Shown here piece after piece: positions 39,304 to 47,195 of a stretch of 64,000 bases of DNA. The notes beneath the pieces were generated by a model. The model was not told the origin of the DNA and made no database searches. It saw nothing but the letters and a program-made list of their open reading frames with translations. The stretch comes from a virus, in the IMG/VR virus record IMGVR_UViG_3300042090_001530, positions 62,001-126,000 of that record; one strand, 5' to 3'. The translations under genes were made by a program, and so were the position numbers. Positions within the stretch are counted from its first letter, which is position 1; each line of letters starts with the position of its first letter.

Positions 39304-40536
39304 GTGCAGCTTCGGTACAACTTCCGCCTCGACCCGACACCCGGTCAGCGCATCGCGCTCGCCAAGGCATTCGGGTGCGCGCGGGTCGTATGGAACGACG
39401 CGCTCGCGCTGCGCAGGACCGCGCACGAGGCCGGGCAGCCCTGGCCGAAGACCGGCGATCTGTCCAAGACGCTGATCACCGAAGCGAAGCGCACCCCGGA
39501 GCGCGCATGGCTCGCAGACGCGCCGACCGGGGTTCTTCAGCAGTCGCTGCGCGACTTGGATGCGGCGTACCGGAGCTTCTTCGACTCGCTGTCCGGCAAG
39601 CGCAAGGGCCCGAAGGTCCGCGAGCCTAGGTTCAAGTCCCGCAAGGACAGTCGGCAGGCCGTCAGGTACACGGTCTCGGACCGGTTCGCGGTGCGGCCGA
39701 ATGGACGCCTGCGCCTGCCGAAGGTCGGCGAGGTGGCGGTGCGCTGGTCGCGCGAGTTGCCGTCCGTCCCTTCGTCCGTGACGATCATCAGGGATCCGTC
39801 GGGTCGCTACTTCGCGAGTTTCGTCATTGTCACCGACGAGGCTGTGGATTTGGGGCGCTTCCCGGCCGGTGACGACTACGCCGAGACCGGCATCGATCTC
39901 GGCCTGACGCACTTCGCGGTTCTGTCGGACGGCAAGAAGGTCGATGCGCCGAGGTTCCTGCGGCGGGCGGAGAAGAAGCTCAAGAAGCTGCAGCAGTCCC
40001 TCGCGCGCAAGGAGAAGGGCTCGAACAACCGCAGGAAGGCCGCCCTCAAGGTCGCCAAGCAGCATGCTCACGTCGCGGATGCGCGCCGGGATTTCCACCA
40101 CAAGTTGTCGACGACGTTGATCCGCGAGAACCAAGCGGTGTACGTCGAAGATCTGTGCGTGGCCGGTCTCGGACGCACCCGGTTGGCGAAGTCGGTGCAC
40201 GACGCGGGCTGGTCGTCGTTCGTCGGGATGCTGGAGTACAAGGCCGCGCGATACGGGCGGCACTTCGGGAAAATCGGCCGGTTCGAGCCGTCGTCGCAGA
40301 CGTGCACCGCATGCTGGGCGATCGACGGCAAGAAGCCGCTCTCGGTCCGCGAGTGGACGTGCTCCGGCTGCGGTGCCGTGCACGACAGGGACGTGAACGC
40401 GGCAAAGTACATACTGGCCGCGGGACGCGCGGACAGGGTAAACGCCTGCGGAGACCAGGTAAGACCGGGACTAGTCCCGGCACAGGTCGACGAAGCAGGA
40501 ACCCGCCGAAGCGAGCTCGCCGGGGCGACCCGGTGA
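39304..40536 (+). CDS. tnpB: TnpB RNA-guided nuclease-type protein
   Basis: 410 residues from GTG 39304 (the longer open frame upstream is antisense of tnpA). RuvC residues D198 (GIDLGLTHF), E282 (YVEDLCVAGL) and D363 (HDRDVNAAKY); zinc ribbon C334-x2-C337 ... C353-x2-C356. Intact. Only distantly similar to the TnpB at 28.7 kb although the right ends match, so the two elements are not recent copies. Confidence 0.92.
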   Translation: MQLRYNFRLDPTPGQRIALAKAFGCARVVWNDALALRRTAHEAGQPWPKTGDLSKTLITEAKRTPERAWLADAPTGVLQQSLRDLDAAYRSFFDSLSGKRKGPKVREPRFKSRKDSRQAVRYTVSDRFAVRPNGRLRLPKVGEVAVRWSRELPSVPSSVTIIRDPSGRYFASFVIVTDEAVDLGRFPAGDDYAETGIDLGLTHFAVLSDGKKVDAPRFLRRAEKKLKKLQQSLARKEKGSNNRRKAALKVAKQHAHVADARRDFHHKLSTTLIRENQAVYVEDLCVAGLGRTRLAKSVHDAGWSSFVGMLEYKAARYGRHFGKIGRFEPSSQTCTACWAIDGKKPLSVREWTCSGCGAVHDRDVNAAKYILAAGRADRVNACGDQVRPGLVPAQVDEAGTRRSELAGATR

Positions 40537-40544
40537 GCCGCAGC

Positions 40545-40580
40545 AGGAATCTCCCGCCTTCAGGCAGGAGAGGACGTCAA
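40545..40580 (+). repeat. right-end hairpin of the IS605-type element
   Basis: AGGAATC, a hairpin TCCCGCCTTCAGGCAGGA, then GAGGACGTCAA. It shares AGGAATC, the CCCGCCTTCAGGC core and GTCAA with the right end at 28664-28700. Confidence 0.7.
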
Positions 40581-41236
40581 AAGCCTGCGGCCCCCGAGGC
40601 GCCGTGCCCGAACCAGGCCGCGCACACCGGCGATCCCCTCGGCTACGGCGGCGTGGTCCGCATGTCCCGAACCCACGAGCAGCACCAGTGCCCCGGCTGC
40701 GGGATCTGGGTGATCTGGACGCCCCTGCCGGCCGGGTCGCTCGTTGCCTGTTGGCATTGCAGTGAACGCAACGTCGACCCGGCCGTGCTCGGCGAGGACG
40801 ACGGCATCCCCGACGAGCCGCTGTGCGCGGGATGCCGCGCTGCCGTAGCCGCGAAGATTGAGGCCGACCGACGCGCGGCTACCGAGAGACGGCAGCGTTC
40901 CTCGGAGGCGGCGGGCCGCCGCAACTCGAAACCCGCGCCCGATCCCGGACTCGAGCTCGCGCGCGAAGTGGAACGCGCCCTCGTCGCGGCCGACCTCGTC
41001 CCCTCATTCCCGTACTGGACTGACGGGCGCGAGCAGCGCACCCCCGGCTGGATCATCTACATCCTCGACGGCGAGACGGTGCGCGTGCGCTGGCATGCGG
41101 AGCACAACCGTGCCTACCGGATGCGGAAACTCGGCATGTCGGCTGGCGTGCTCGAAGCCGCGGGTCTGCTCGTGGCGCGCCTCGACGACGAAGACGAGAG
41201 CCCGGCGCGGCTCGTCGTCAGCCGGAGGCGGACGCG

Positions 41237-41623
41237 ATGAGCCGACTGACACCCGAAGATCGCCCCGCCGACACGCCGCCCGCACTCGGCGCCCTGCCGC
41301 GACTCGCCAAAGCCCAACGCGAGGCTCGGGGCCTGTCGCTCCGACCCGCAGCCGAGGAGATCGGCATGTCGGCTAACTCGCTTAGCCGGTTCGAACGCGG
41401 CGAACTGCCCGACGTCACCGCGCTACTCGCGATCCTCCGCTGGCTCGGGTTCCCGCTCGAATGGCTCGACGACGATCCGGGCTACGTCCCGGTCGGCGAG
41501 CGTTGGGCCTATTGGCGGGCGTGGCACGACTGTGCCGAAGCCCACCGCGCGGCCGTGAACCGGCTCGCCCCGGCCGTGCCGACCCGGGCCAACGCCGAGC
41601 AGCCGCGGGAGGTCATCTCGTGA
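41237..41623 (+). CDS. XRE-family HTH protein
   Basis: 128 residues. HTH at ~20-70 (LPRLAKAQREARGLSLRPAAEEIGMSANSLSRFERGELPDVTALLAILRWLG) is textbook XRE. ~55 C-terminal residues carry Trp-rich sequence (WAYWRAWHD). Embedded in a polycistronic run, so perhaps a middle-gene regulator. Confidence 0.75.
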   Translation: MSRLTPEDRPADTPPALGALPRLAKAQREARGLSLRPAAEEIGMSANSLSRFERGELPDVTALLAILRWLGFPLEWLDDDPGYVPVGERWAYWRAWHDCAEAHRAAVNRLAPAVPTRANAEQPREVIS

Positions 41624-41748
41624 GCCGCCGCCGCGCCTCGCTCGGCCTGCGCTGCCTGCAAGGCATCGCCGCGCCCGCCGCGCTGGTCGCTGTCGCGTTC
41701 GCGGTCGACGGCGGGTGGCATTTGCTTGAGTGGCTGGTGGCGCGGTGA
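41620..41748 (+). CDS. small single-pass membrane peptide
   Basis: 42 residues from GTG 41620, overlapping the previous stop by 4 bp. One hydrophobic helix (LQGIAAPAALVAVAFAV) and a Trp pair. It ends 2 bp before the convergent GIY-YIG gene. Confidence 0.45.
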   Translation: MSRRRASLGLRCLQGIAAPAALVAVAFAVDGGWHLLEWLVAR

Positions 41749-41750
41749 GG

Positions 41751-42101
41751 CTAAGCCCGTCTGCTGGCCATGTACCCGCGCCACCCATTCGTGTGGCCGA
41801 CGGCAATCAGCGGGAGGTCCTTCCGGATCTTGATGACGCCATCCTCACCCGTGACCTGGATGTTGTAGAGCGGGCTTTCGTCGCGTATCGCAACTGCTTC
41901 GGCGCCCAGCGCCAGCGCGCGGTTGTCGAACCATTCCTCAGTGGTGCGAGACACCTCCGCCCACCACTTCTTGAACTGCTGGTGGAACTTCATTCGTTCG
42001 GCCGGGTTCCTGGCGACGCCGACGTAGAGGAGTGCACCCTTGGAGTTGTAGAGGCGGTAGACGGCGGTCCGGGCCGCGTGTGTTGCAGCGGTGGTTGCCA
42101 C
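41751..42101 (-). CDS. GIY-YIG nuclease-like protein
   Basis: 116 residues on the minus strand. TAVYRLYNSKGALLYVGVARNPAERMKFHQQFKKWWAEV carries the GIY and YIG strands and Arg; ALGAEAVAIRDESPLYNI supplies the Glu helix. This is the standard ~100-residue actinobacterial GIY-YIG protein, related to 23932-24432. It is transcribed with the small HTH gene upstream (3-bp gap), against the surrounding genes. Confidence 0.78.
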   Translation of the reverse strand: MATTAATHAARTAVYRLYNSKGALLYVGVARNPAERMKFHQQFKKWWAEVSRTTEEWFDNRALALGAEAVAIRDESPLYNIQVTGEDGVIKIRKDLPLIAVGHTNGWRGYMASRRA

Positions 42102-42104
42102 AGG

Positions 42105-42335
42105 TCAGTCCTCGATCCCGCGTCGCTTCTTTTCCGCCGCGATGAGCTTGGCCACCCATTCGCGGGTAAAGCCCGTGACCCGCGCGATTTCGGACGGCCC
42201 CGAGCCTTGCTCGTCGGCGTCGAAGATCAGCGAGTTGAGGTCGCCGCGCGCCCTCTCGTACTCGGCCTTCTTGCGCTTGAAGAATGCGGCGCTGGTCTTC
42301 ATGCGTGCTGCGAGGTCATCTTCCACGTTCGTCAT
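42105..42335 (-). CDS. small HTH protein paired with the GIY-YIG gene
   Basis: 76 residues. The N-terminal helix (FFKRKKAEYERARGDLNSLI) precedes an HTH (PSEIARVTGFTREWVAKLIAAEKKRRG). Probably regulates its own divergent promoter at 42359-42430. With the GIY-YIG gene it looks like a two-gene regulatory or addiction-like cassette; that is inferred. Confidence 0.65.
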   Translation of the reverse strand: MTNVEDDLAARMKTSAAFFKRKKAEYERARGDLNSLIFDADEQGSGPSEIARVTGFTREWVAKLIAAEKKRRGIED

Positions 42336-42358
42336 GATCGCACCTCCCGTTCGCGTCT

Positions 42359-42431
42359 GCTAGTAGCGACTAGCCTGTGCGAACAGCATATGCGAATAGT
42401 ATTGACAGGAACAGGGGTCGCGAATAGTGTT
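42359..42431 (+). promoter_or_regulatory. promoter with GCGAATAGT repeats and palindrome
   Basis: TTGACA (42402-42407), a 17-bp spacer and TAGTGT (42425-42430) form the best sigma-70-type promoter seen in the window, reading rightward into 42471. GCGAATAGTATT (42392) and GCGAATAGTGTT (42420) repeat 28 bp apart, with a variant GCGAACAGCATA at 42379. GCTAGT-AGCG-ACTAGC (42359-42374) is a perfect palindrome. Repressor binding by the divergent HTH protein is likely. Confidence 0.75.
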
Positions 42432-42470
42432 CTCAGTGCAGGCAGTACCGCTGAGACCGAGGAGCCGAAG

Positions 42471-42860
42471 ATGACCATCCACACCCCCGCCACCGCCGCC
42501 TACACCCCGACCAGCCGGCGCGCCAACCGGGCCCGGATCGGCTCCTCCAAGTCCGTGAGCCGCCGCCACGCCGTGCTGACCGCGTACGTCAACCGGCACA
42601 ACGTGGGCATCGTCACCGCGGGCCAGTACCTCAAGGCCATCACAGGCGACGACGAGTTCGCCGCCGCGTACGACTCCCCGTTCGGCAAGGCGATCAAGAA
42701 GGCGTACAAGGCGCTCCACGGCGAGGACCCCGCGAAGATCCGCCTGGTCACCGAGCACCGCCGCCTGCACCGCGCGATCGGCTACCTCCTCGGTGAGCCC
42801 GCGCTTCAGATCGCAATCCGCACCTACCCCCGCACCGCCGCCCTGATCGGAGCCTCCTGA
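42471..42860 (+). CDS. basic hypothetical protein under a strong promoter
   Basis: 129 residues from ATG 42471 (GAGGAG upstream). Basic and helical (SSKSVSRRHAVLTAYVNRH; GKAIKKAYKALHGEDP; HRRLHRAIGYLLG). Probably nucleic-acid-binding. First gene after the consensus-like promoter. Family not recognised. Confidence 0.6.
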   Translation: MTIHTPATAAYTPTSRRANRARIGSSKSVSRRHAVLTAYVNRHNVGIVTAGQYLKAITGDDEFAAAYDSPFGKAIKKAYKALHGEDPAKIRLVTEHRRLHRAIGYLLGEPALQIAIRTYPRTAALIGAS

Positions 42861-42864
42861 GACC

Positions 42865-43326
42865 ATGGCCAACGCCACCGTGCCCGCGTCCGTGAAGGAC
42901 ACCGCCGCCGCGATCCGCGCCGACCTGAAGGCCGCATTCCCGGGCGTGAAGTTCTCCGTCCGCAAGGGCGCAGGCACTGCCGCATCGTGGATCGACATCT
43001 CCTGGACGGACGGCCCGAACGACGACATGGTCCGCAACATCTGCGACCCGTACACCGCCGGGTTCGATTCCCCGGTCGAGGGCGTGTGCCGCGAGCGCAC
43101 CATCTCCTTCCCGGTGCGGGTCGCCGCGCAGGACCGGATCCGCGAGGTGCTGCCCGACTTCCAGGTGTACGACGCCGACGAGCACTGGGCGCCGTCGGAT
43201 GGCAATCGGGTTGAGGTTTTCCACCTGGAGGGGTGGGGGTTCGGTGGCGGAAGCGCGTACAGCGCGCTGATCGAGGTCGCCGACCTGCTGATCCTCAACC
43301 CGCGCCCGATCGGAGCCCGGCCGTGA
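42865..43326 (+). CDS. LPD29-like domain protein
   Basis: 153 residues. SVKDTAAAIRADLKAAFPGVKFSVRKGAGTAASWIDISWTDGPNDDMVRNICDPY has the pattern of the polyvalent-protein-associated LPD29 domain (LK-x-x-FPG-x-KFSV ... V-x-W-x-DGP ... F-D). Such domains travel in phage and conjugative polyvalent proteins. Function unknown. GTGA-coupled onward. Confidence 0.65.
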   Translation: MANATVPASVKDTAAAIRADLKAAFPGVKFSVRKGAGTAASWIDISWTDGPNDDMVRNICDPYTAGFDSPVEGVCRERTISFPVRVAAQDRIREVLPDFQVYDADEHWAPSDGNRVEVFHLEGWGFGGGSAYSALIEVADLLILNPRPIGARP

Positions 43327-43640
43327 CCGGCATCACTCGCACGGTCGTCGAGGCCGCGCTGGACTCGTCCTCGGCCTTCGGCTGGGTGCCGGAGGGTGCG
43401 AAGCGCGACCGCAGGTTCGTGGTCACCAAGGACTCCGTCCCGTTCGGCAGGGCAATCCGCGTCATCGGCGTCGGGGTGACCGCCTACGACTTCGACGGCG
43501 CCCAGGTCGGGCCGATCGTCGGCTCGCTCTACCAGGCTGGCCAAGCCCTTGAGGCCGAGCTTCGCGGCAGGTGGGCCGCAGGGCAGGCCGACGAGATCAC
43601 CACGCAGATCGCGGCGCTCGCCGCAGGGATCGAGGACTGA
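43323..43640 (+). CDS. hypothetical protein
   Basis: 105 residues from GTG 43323; GAAFGW-type start (SSSAFGWVPEGAKRDRRFVVTK) then a helix. Coupled to the LPD29-like gene. Unknown. Confidence 0.5.
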   Translation: MTGITRTVVEAALDSSSAFGWVPEGAKRDRRFVVTKDSVPFGRAIRVIGVGVTAYDFDGAQVGPIVGSLYQAGQALEAELRGRWAAGQADEITTQIAALAAGIED

Positions 43641-43641
43641 G

Positions 43642-44040
43642 ATGAACGCCCGAAGCGTGGCCGTCCGCAAGCGCATCGAGATCTTCTGTGAGATGTCCAC
43701 GCTCGCCGGCCTTATGAGCGGGCTCCGTCGCGAGTACGGCAGCAACTCCCCGCAACTTCAGGACGCGGCCCGGGAGATGAACCACCTTCGCGGCGAACTC
43801 TGCCGCGCGCAGGGCGTAGCCGAGCGGGACATCAGCGCGGACGGCTACGACATCTCGCAGCGCTCCTACGAGCGCGTGCGCGACCGCTGGATCGAGGAGC
43901 TCTCCGCGCCGTGGGCCACCGGCTGGTACTTGAACGCGGCCCGCAAGGCTCACGCCCGGTGGGTCGAGTTGCGCCCCGACCTTGCTAAGGACGACTGGTT
44001 CGCCGGTGCCGCGAACCTCGACCTGGATTCGGAGGCCTGA
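43642..44040 (+). CDS. hypothetical helical protein
   Basis: 132 residues from ATG 43642. Charged helices (VRKRIEIFCEMSTLAGLMSGL; SQRSYERVRDRWIEEL). Unknown family. Confidence 0.5.
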   Translation: MNARSVAVRKRIEIFCEMSTLAGLMSGLRREYGSNSPQLQDAAREMNHLRGELCRAQGVAERDISADGYDISQRSYERVRDRWIEELSAPWATGWYLNAARKAHARWVELRPDLAKDDWFAGAANLDLDSEA

Positions 44041-44042
44041 CG

Positions 44043-44726
44043 ATGCCCAATCCCGACTACACGATCTCCCCGTACGGCCGGGCTACGCGCCCGGCGCCCG
44101 CCGCCGCCTCGCAGAAGTGGCTGCTGACGGCCGTCGGCGAGTCGATGACCCACACGGGCCCGTTCCACGAGGCCGCGGAACTCGCCGAGCGCTCGTGGAT
44201 CGCCGCGAACGGCACCGATGAGGGCGCACTCGTGTGGTCCCGCGAACCGGACGGCTCGTGGTCGCTGCTGCACCAGCAGGATGACGGGGGCTTGATGCCC
44301 ACCCAGATCAAGGTGCGGGCCTTCGCCGCCAAGGACAGCGCTGCCCCTCCCGCTGACGCGCCGCTCGCGGTGATGCTCGACGAGGTGCACCGCATCGCGG
44401 TCGCGCGGCTCATGCCGGGCCAGATCCTTACCGTGACCGCGCCGCCGTGCACTGCCGACGTGACTGGCAAGCCCGGCTACGGGTGGACGCTGATCAGTTT
44501 TGACGATTTCGGCGTGCGTCCCCGGTTCACTCACGGACGCGAGTTCCTTGCCGCCACCCATGCCGGGACCGGTGACCTGTACCGGGCGATCGAAGACAGC
44601 ACGCTCGCGATCGAGGCCGGGGAGGCGCAGGTCGCCAGGGTCGTGTTCGAGCCGCGCGGCACGAAGCGCAAGCCGATCTGGCACGCGACCGGGCACGAGC
44701 TCATCAACCAGAACGTGGAGGCGTGA
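44043..44726 (+). CDS. hypothetical protein with a repeated phage domain
   Basis: 227 residues. Begins PDYTISPYGRA, shared with the next gene (ADYSISPHGRA). Its middle (HRIAVARLMPGQILTVTAPP...GYGWTLI..DD) parallels 45088-45465 (HPMAIAHLLPGDVLVAECPQ...FGWVTVYCDD), so these neighbours arose by domain duplication and shuffling. Function unknown. Confidence 0.55.
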   Translation: MPNPDYTISPYGRATRPAPAAASQKWLLTAVGESMTHTGPFHEAAELAERSWIAANGTDEGALVWSREPDGSWSLLHQQDDGGLMPTQIKVRAFAAKDSAAPPADAPLAVMLDEVHRIAVARLMPGQILTVTAPPCTADVTGKPGYGWTLISFDDFGVRPRFTHGREFLAATHAGTGDLYRAIEDSTLAIEAGEAQVARVVFEPRGTKRKPIWHATGHELINQNVEA

Positions 44727-45091
44727 CCGTGGCTAAAGCCGACTACTCCATCTCCCCGCACGGCCGGGCGGTCTGCCCGGTGTGCGGCGGCGAGTACAGC
44801 CTGACGAAGAAGGGTGTGCTGCGGCATCACGACGATAAGCGGTCGCGTACGAACCTGCCGTTCCACCCGCGCTGCGCTGGAGCTGGCAAAGCGCCCGGGC
44901 ATGCGTCCGTGGCCCCCGCTTCGGCTCCAGTCGCTGCAGTTGCCGCGTCGCCGATCGAGGAGCGTCGCCGCCGTTTGACGGCGGACATCTCGGACGCGCG
45001 TACGGCCCTGAACCGTGCGCAGCAGCACTTCGACAAGCTCTGCGACGAACTCGGGGCGCTTGCCCGCGAAGAGCGCCAGGCCAAGCGATGA
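44723..45091 (+). CDS. zinc-finger protein with coiled coil
   Basis: 122 residues from GTG 44723. N-terminal ISPHGRAVCPVCGGEYSLTKKGVLRHHDD is a C2H2-like zinc finger (CPVC...HH). Residues ~78-120 form a coiled coil (ARTALNRAQQHFDKLCDELG). ATGA-coupled. Confidence 0.55.
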   Translation: MTVAKADYSISPHGRAVCPVCGGEYSLTKKGVLRHHDDKRSRTNLPFHPRCAGAGKAPGHASVAPASAPVAAVAASPIEERRRRLTADISDARTALNRAQQHFDKLCDELGALAREERQAKR

Positions 45092-45465
45092 CCACCTATC
45101 GCTGCACCCTCGACGGCGTCCGCCACCCAATGGCGATCGCGCACCTGCTGCCCGGGGACGTCCTGGTCGCGGAGTGTCCGCAGGGCACGATGACCATGGA
45201 GTCCGACCCGTCCGGCGACTTCGGCTGGGTCACGGTGTACTGCGACGACCCGTGTCCGCGCACTGGTCGCTACTTCAACGCGCTGCGGCTCGCGCAGAAC
45301 ACGCCGCTGCGGATGCGCCGCGTCATCACCCTGGCCACGCGCGCTCTCCGTGACGGGGGCGCTGCGGTCATCGAGTACGGCGAGCTGCAGACCTATCCCG
45401 AGCGGACCGAGCCGGGGCCGATCGCGTTCCGGCTCGTCGAGATCCACGAAACGAAGGAGGCATGA
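45088..45465 (+). CDS. hypothetical protein, domain shared with 44043 gene
   Basis: 125 residues. The strand-rich core (MAIAHLLPGDVLVAECPQGT; GWVTVYCDDPCPRTGRYFNAL) aligns by eye with the C-terminal half of the 44043 protein. Coupled at both ends. Confidence 0.5.
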   Translation: MTTYRCTLDGVRHPMAIAHLLPGDVLVAECPQGTMTMESDPSGDFGWVTVYCDDPCPRTGRYFNALRLAQNTPLRMRRVITLATRALRDGGAAVIEYGELQTYPERTEPGPIAFRLVEIHETKEA

Positions 45466-45896
45466 CCGTGGCCGGCTGGAAGATCCGCAAGAACGACTGG
45501 TACATCCTCGACCCGCGCGAAGCCGACGATGGCGGCGAGGGCATCCTGCGCCAGGAGACCTCGATCCGGCGCGCCGAGGCGTGGATGGCCGGGCTGCACG
45601 GGCTGACGCTCACCAGGAAGGAGAAGACCGGGGGACGCGAGTACGCGTACACGTACGGGCCCGGCGGGGACGGCACGACCGACACGTTCCAGGTCGTGCT
45701 CGGCGCCTGGCTCCGGGACCTCATGTACTGGCGCCGCGAACTGCGGGTGCGCGCGAAGTACCCGTACGCGTGGCACGGCGGCGCGTACAAGACGGACCGG
45801 TTCATCAACCGCGAGCCCCTGCTGCGCGACTCCGTTGGCGAGATCGTGCTCCGCGCGCAGCTCGAAGCGCTCGCGCCCGAACAGAGCGAGAACTGA
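45462..45896 (+). CDS. hypothetical protein
   Basis: 144 residues. WKIRKNDWYILDPREADDG then YAYTYGPGGDG and KYPYAWHGGAYKTDRF; rich in Tyr/Trp. No family recognised. Ends beside GAGGAGG for the next gene. Confidence 0.5.
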   Translation: MTVAGWKIRKNDWYILDPREADDGGEGILRQETSIRRAEAWMAGLHGLTLTRKEKTGGREYAYTYGPGGDGTTDTFQVVLGAWLRDLMYWRRELRVRAKYPYAWHGGAYKTDRFINREPLLRDSVGEIVLRAQLEALAPEQSEN

Positions 45897-45907
45897 GGAG
45901 GTTGACC

Positions 45908-46351
45908 GTGGACGCGCTCGGAACAGATGCGCCGAAGTATGCGGGCACCGACGACGAACTGGACGCGCTCGTAGAGGAAGCCTGGATCAGCGGTTCGCCG
46001 TCTGGCGTGCTCGACCTGAGCCAGGTGTTCGCCTGGCGTGACGCCGCTGTGGCCCGGTTCCTCGCAGAGGCTGGCGCGGTCCACCCGGCCGTGCACACGC
46101 CAGCCCGCGTCATGCAGTGGCTGGAGCAGCACGGCTGGGAACGCTACAACGTCTCCGACATCGCGGTCGCATGGCGGCACCAGTTGAGCAACGGCTCCTT
46201 CATGAACGTCTACATGCCGACGAACCCTGACGCGATCGACTACGCCCGGCGCGTCCACAACGTGCTGCAGGACGGCACCTTGTACGACGGCACGCCGCTG
46301 TCGCAAGTGCTGGCCGAGGTGGCCGTGCTGCCTGACGAGTGGGCGTGGTGA
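45908..46351 (+). CDS. hypothetical protein
   Basis: 147 residues from GTG 45908, preceded by GAGGAGG at 6 bp (a TTG at 45902 is nearer and less likely). Contains ARVMQWLEQHGWERYNVSDIAVAWRH. Not recognised. Confidence 0.5.
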   Translation: MDALGTDAPKYAGTDDELDALVEEAWISGSPSGVLDLSQVFAWRDAAVARFLAEAGAVHPAVHTPARVMQWLEQHGWERYNVSDIAVAWRHQLSNGSFMNVYMPTNPDAIDYARRVHNVLQDGTLYDGTPLSQVLAEVAVLPDEWAW

Positions 46352-46353
46352 CG

Positions 46354-46629
46354 ATGCCGAAGCTGACACCCAAACAGGCCAAGGTCCTTAAGGCCGCCAG
46401 CGAGCGGCGCGTGTTCCAGCCGCTCGGCCGCAGCGCGCTGAACGTGTACGCGTGGCGAATCGACGGCGGCGAGGCCGTGACATCGACGGTCGCGAGCTTG
46501 CTACGCCAGCGGCTCGTGCGGTTCCACATCACATCCGCGCCGCTCGGGCAGCGGGCCGTGCTTACCGACGCGGGCCGTGCCCTGCTCGACACCCTCACCA
46601 ACTACCCGAATGGAAACAACCATGTCTGA
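46354..46629 (+). CDS. small winged-helix-like protein
   Basis: 91 residues from ATG 46354. Pattern LTPKQAKVLKAASERRVF, NVYAWRIDGGEAVTSTVASLLRQRLVRF, GQRAVLTDAGRALLDTL resembles a winged helix with a C-terminal wing. Possible DNA-binding regulator. Overlaps the WhiB-like gene by 8 bp. Confidence 0.55.
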   Translation: MPKLTPKQAKVLKAASERRVFQPLGRSALNVYAWRIDGGEAVTSTVASLLRQRLVRFHITSAPLGQRAVLTDAGRALLDTLTNYPNGNNHV

Positions 46630-46876
46630 CTGGCGACACCGCGCGGCTTGCCGCGACGAAGACCCGGAGCTGTTCTTCCCGATCGGGAATACGGGTCCTG
46701 CTTTACTCCAGATCGAGGACGCGAAGGCCGTGTGCCGACGCTGCGACTCGGTTGACGCTTGCCTTACCTGGGCCCTGGAGTCCGGCCAAGACGCAGGGGT
46801 ATGGGGAATGACCTCGGAGGATGAGCGCCGCGCTATCAAGCGCCGTGCTGCTCGGGCACGTTCGAGGATGGCGTAA
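46622..46876 (+). CDS. WhiB-family protein
   Basis: 84 residues. Four cysteines C10, C38, C41, C47 (C-x27-C-x2-C-x5-C) to hold a [4Fe-4S] cluster, the turn GVWGM, and a basic C-terminal helix (SEDERRAIKRRAARARSR) for DNA. WhiB proteins regulate transcription with SigA in actinobacteria only. Phage WhiB copies can block host WhiB function and cause superinfection immunity. Usual GVWGG is GVWGM here. Confidence 0.85.
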   Translation: MSDWRHRAACRDEDPELFFPIGNTGPALLQIEDAKAVCRRCDSVDACLTWALESGQDAGVWGMTSEDERRAIKRRAARARSRMA

Positions 46877-47193
46877 TGGTGGCCCCGACTCTCTGCCGCC
46901 CGTCCGCGATCAACGTGCGCAAGATCCTGGACTGCCCGACGTGCAGGCGGCGGCGTCGGTTCGCCGGGTTCGATACGCCGCCTTGGTACGGGATCACGCT
47001 GACGTGCTGTGCGTGCGGCGACACGTGGACCGACGGAGAGCGTGCCGAGCGTCCGTTCGCGCGGGGCTGGCGCGTGAAGTCCGCCAAGAAGGCGAAGGCC
47101 ACGTGGGCAGCGGCTGTCCGCTACGGCTCGCCCGAGCACCGGGCGTTCGTGCACGCGCAGATCGCCGCCTCCACTAACCCGAAGGAGAACTGA
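46876..47193 (+). CDS. zinc-ribbon hypothetical protein
   Basis: 105 residues. LDCPTCRRRRRF and LTCCACGDTWTDGERAERPF form a zinc ribbon; the C-terminus is basic (VKSAKKAKATWAAAVR). ATG overlaps the WhiB stop. Possibly nucleic-acid-binding. Confidence 0.6.
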   Translation: MVAPTLCRPSAINVRKILDCPTCRRRRRFAGFDTPPWYGITLTCCACGDTWTDGERAERPFARGWRVKSAKKAKATWAAAVRYGSPEHRAFVHAQIAASTNPKEN

Positions 47194-47195
47194 CG

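Larger units (their letters stand above)
38815..40580 (+). mobile_element. IS200/IS605-family element with divergent tnpA and tnpB
   Basis: About 1.77 kb. The right end at 40580 (hairpin TCCCGCCTTCAGGCAGGA, then GTCAA) is well defined. The left boundary (~38815, uncertain by a few bases) is set by restoring the reading frame and by a hairpin (CCGTCCTTCAGGGCGG) at ~38836-38851. tnpA is leftward and tnpB rightward with ~20 bp between, so both ends and both genes look intact and the element may be mobile. Confidence 0.7.
38791..41240 (+). pseudogene. Zn-ribbon hypothetical gene interrupted by an IS605-type element
   Basis: A GTG coupled to the preceding stop starts VTAKRFSH, then the element intervenes. 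The frame resumes at 40581 as KPAAPEAPCPNQ, giving ~227 residues in frame when rejoined. The body has C-x2-C pairs (HQCPGCGIW, VACWHCSER, PLCAGCRAA) and a C-terminal DGREQRTPGWIIYILDGETVRVRW. A start at ATG 40662 could still give a 192-residue product, so loss may be partial. ATGA-coupled to the XRE gene downstream. Confidence 0.55.

Noticed and set aside
38791-40536. A 581-residue protein ending in TnpB
   Set aside because: The first ~170 residues are antisense of tnpA; tnpB has its own GTG at 39304.
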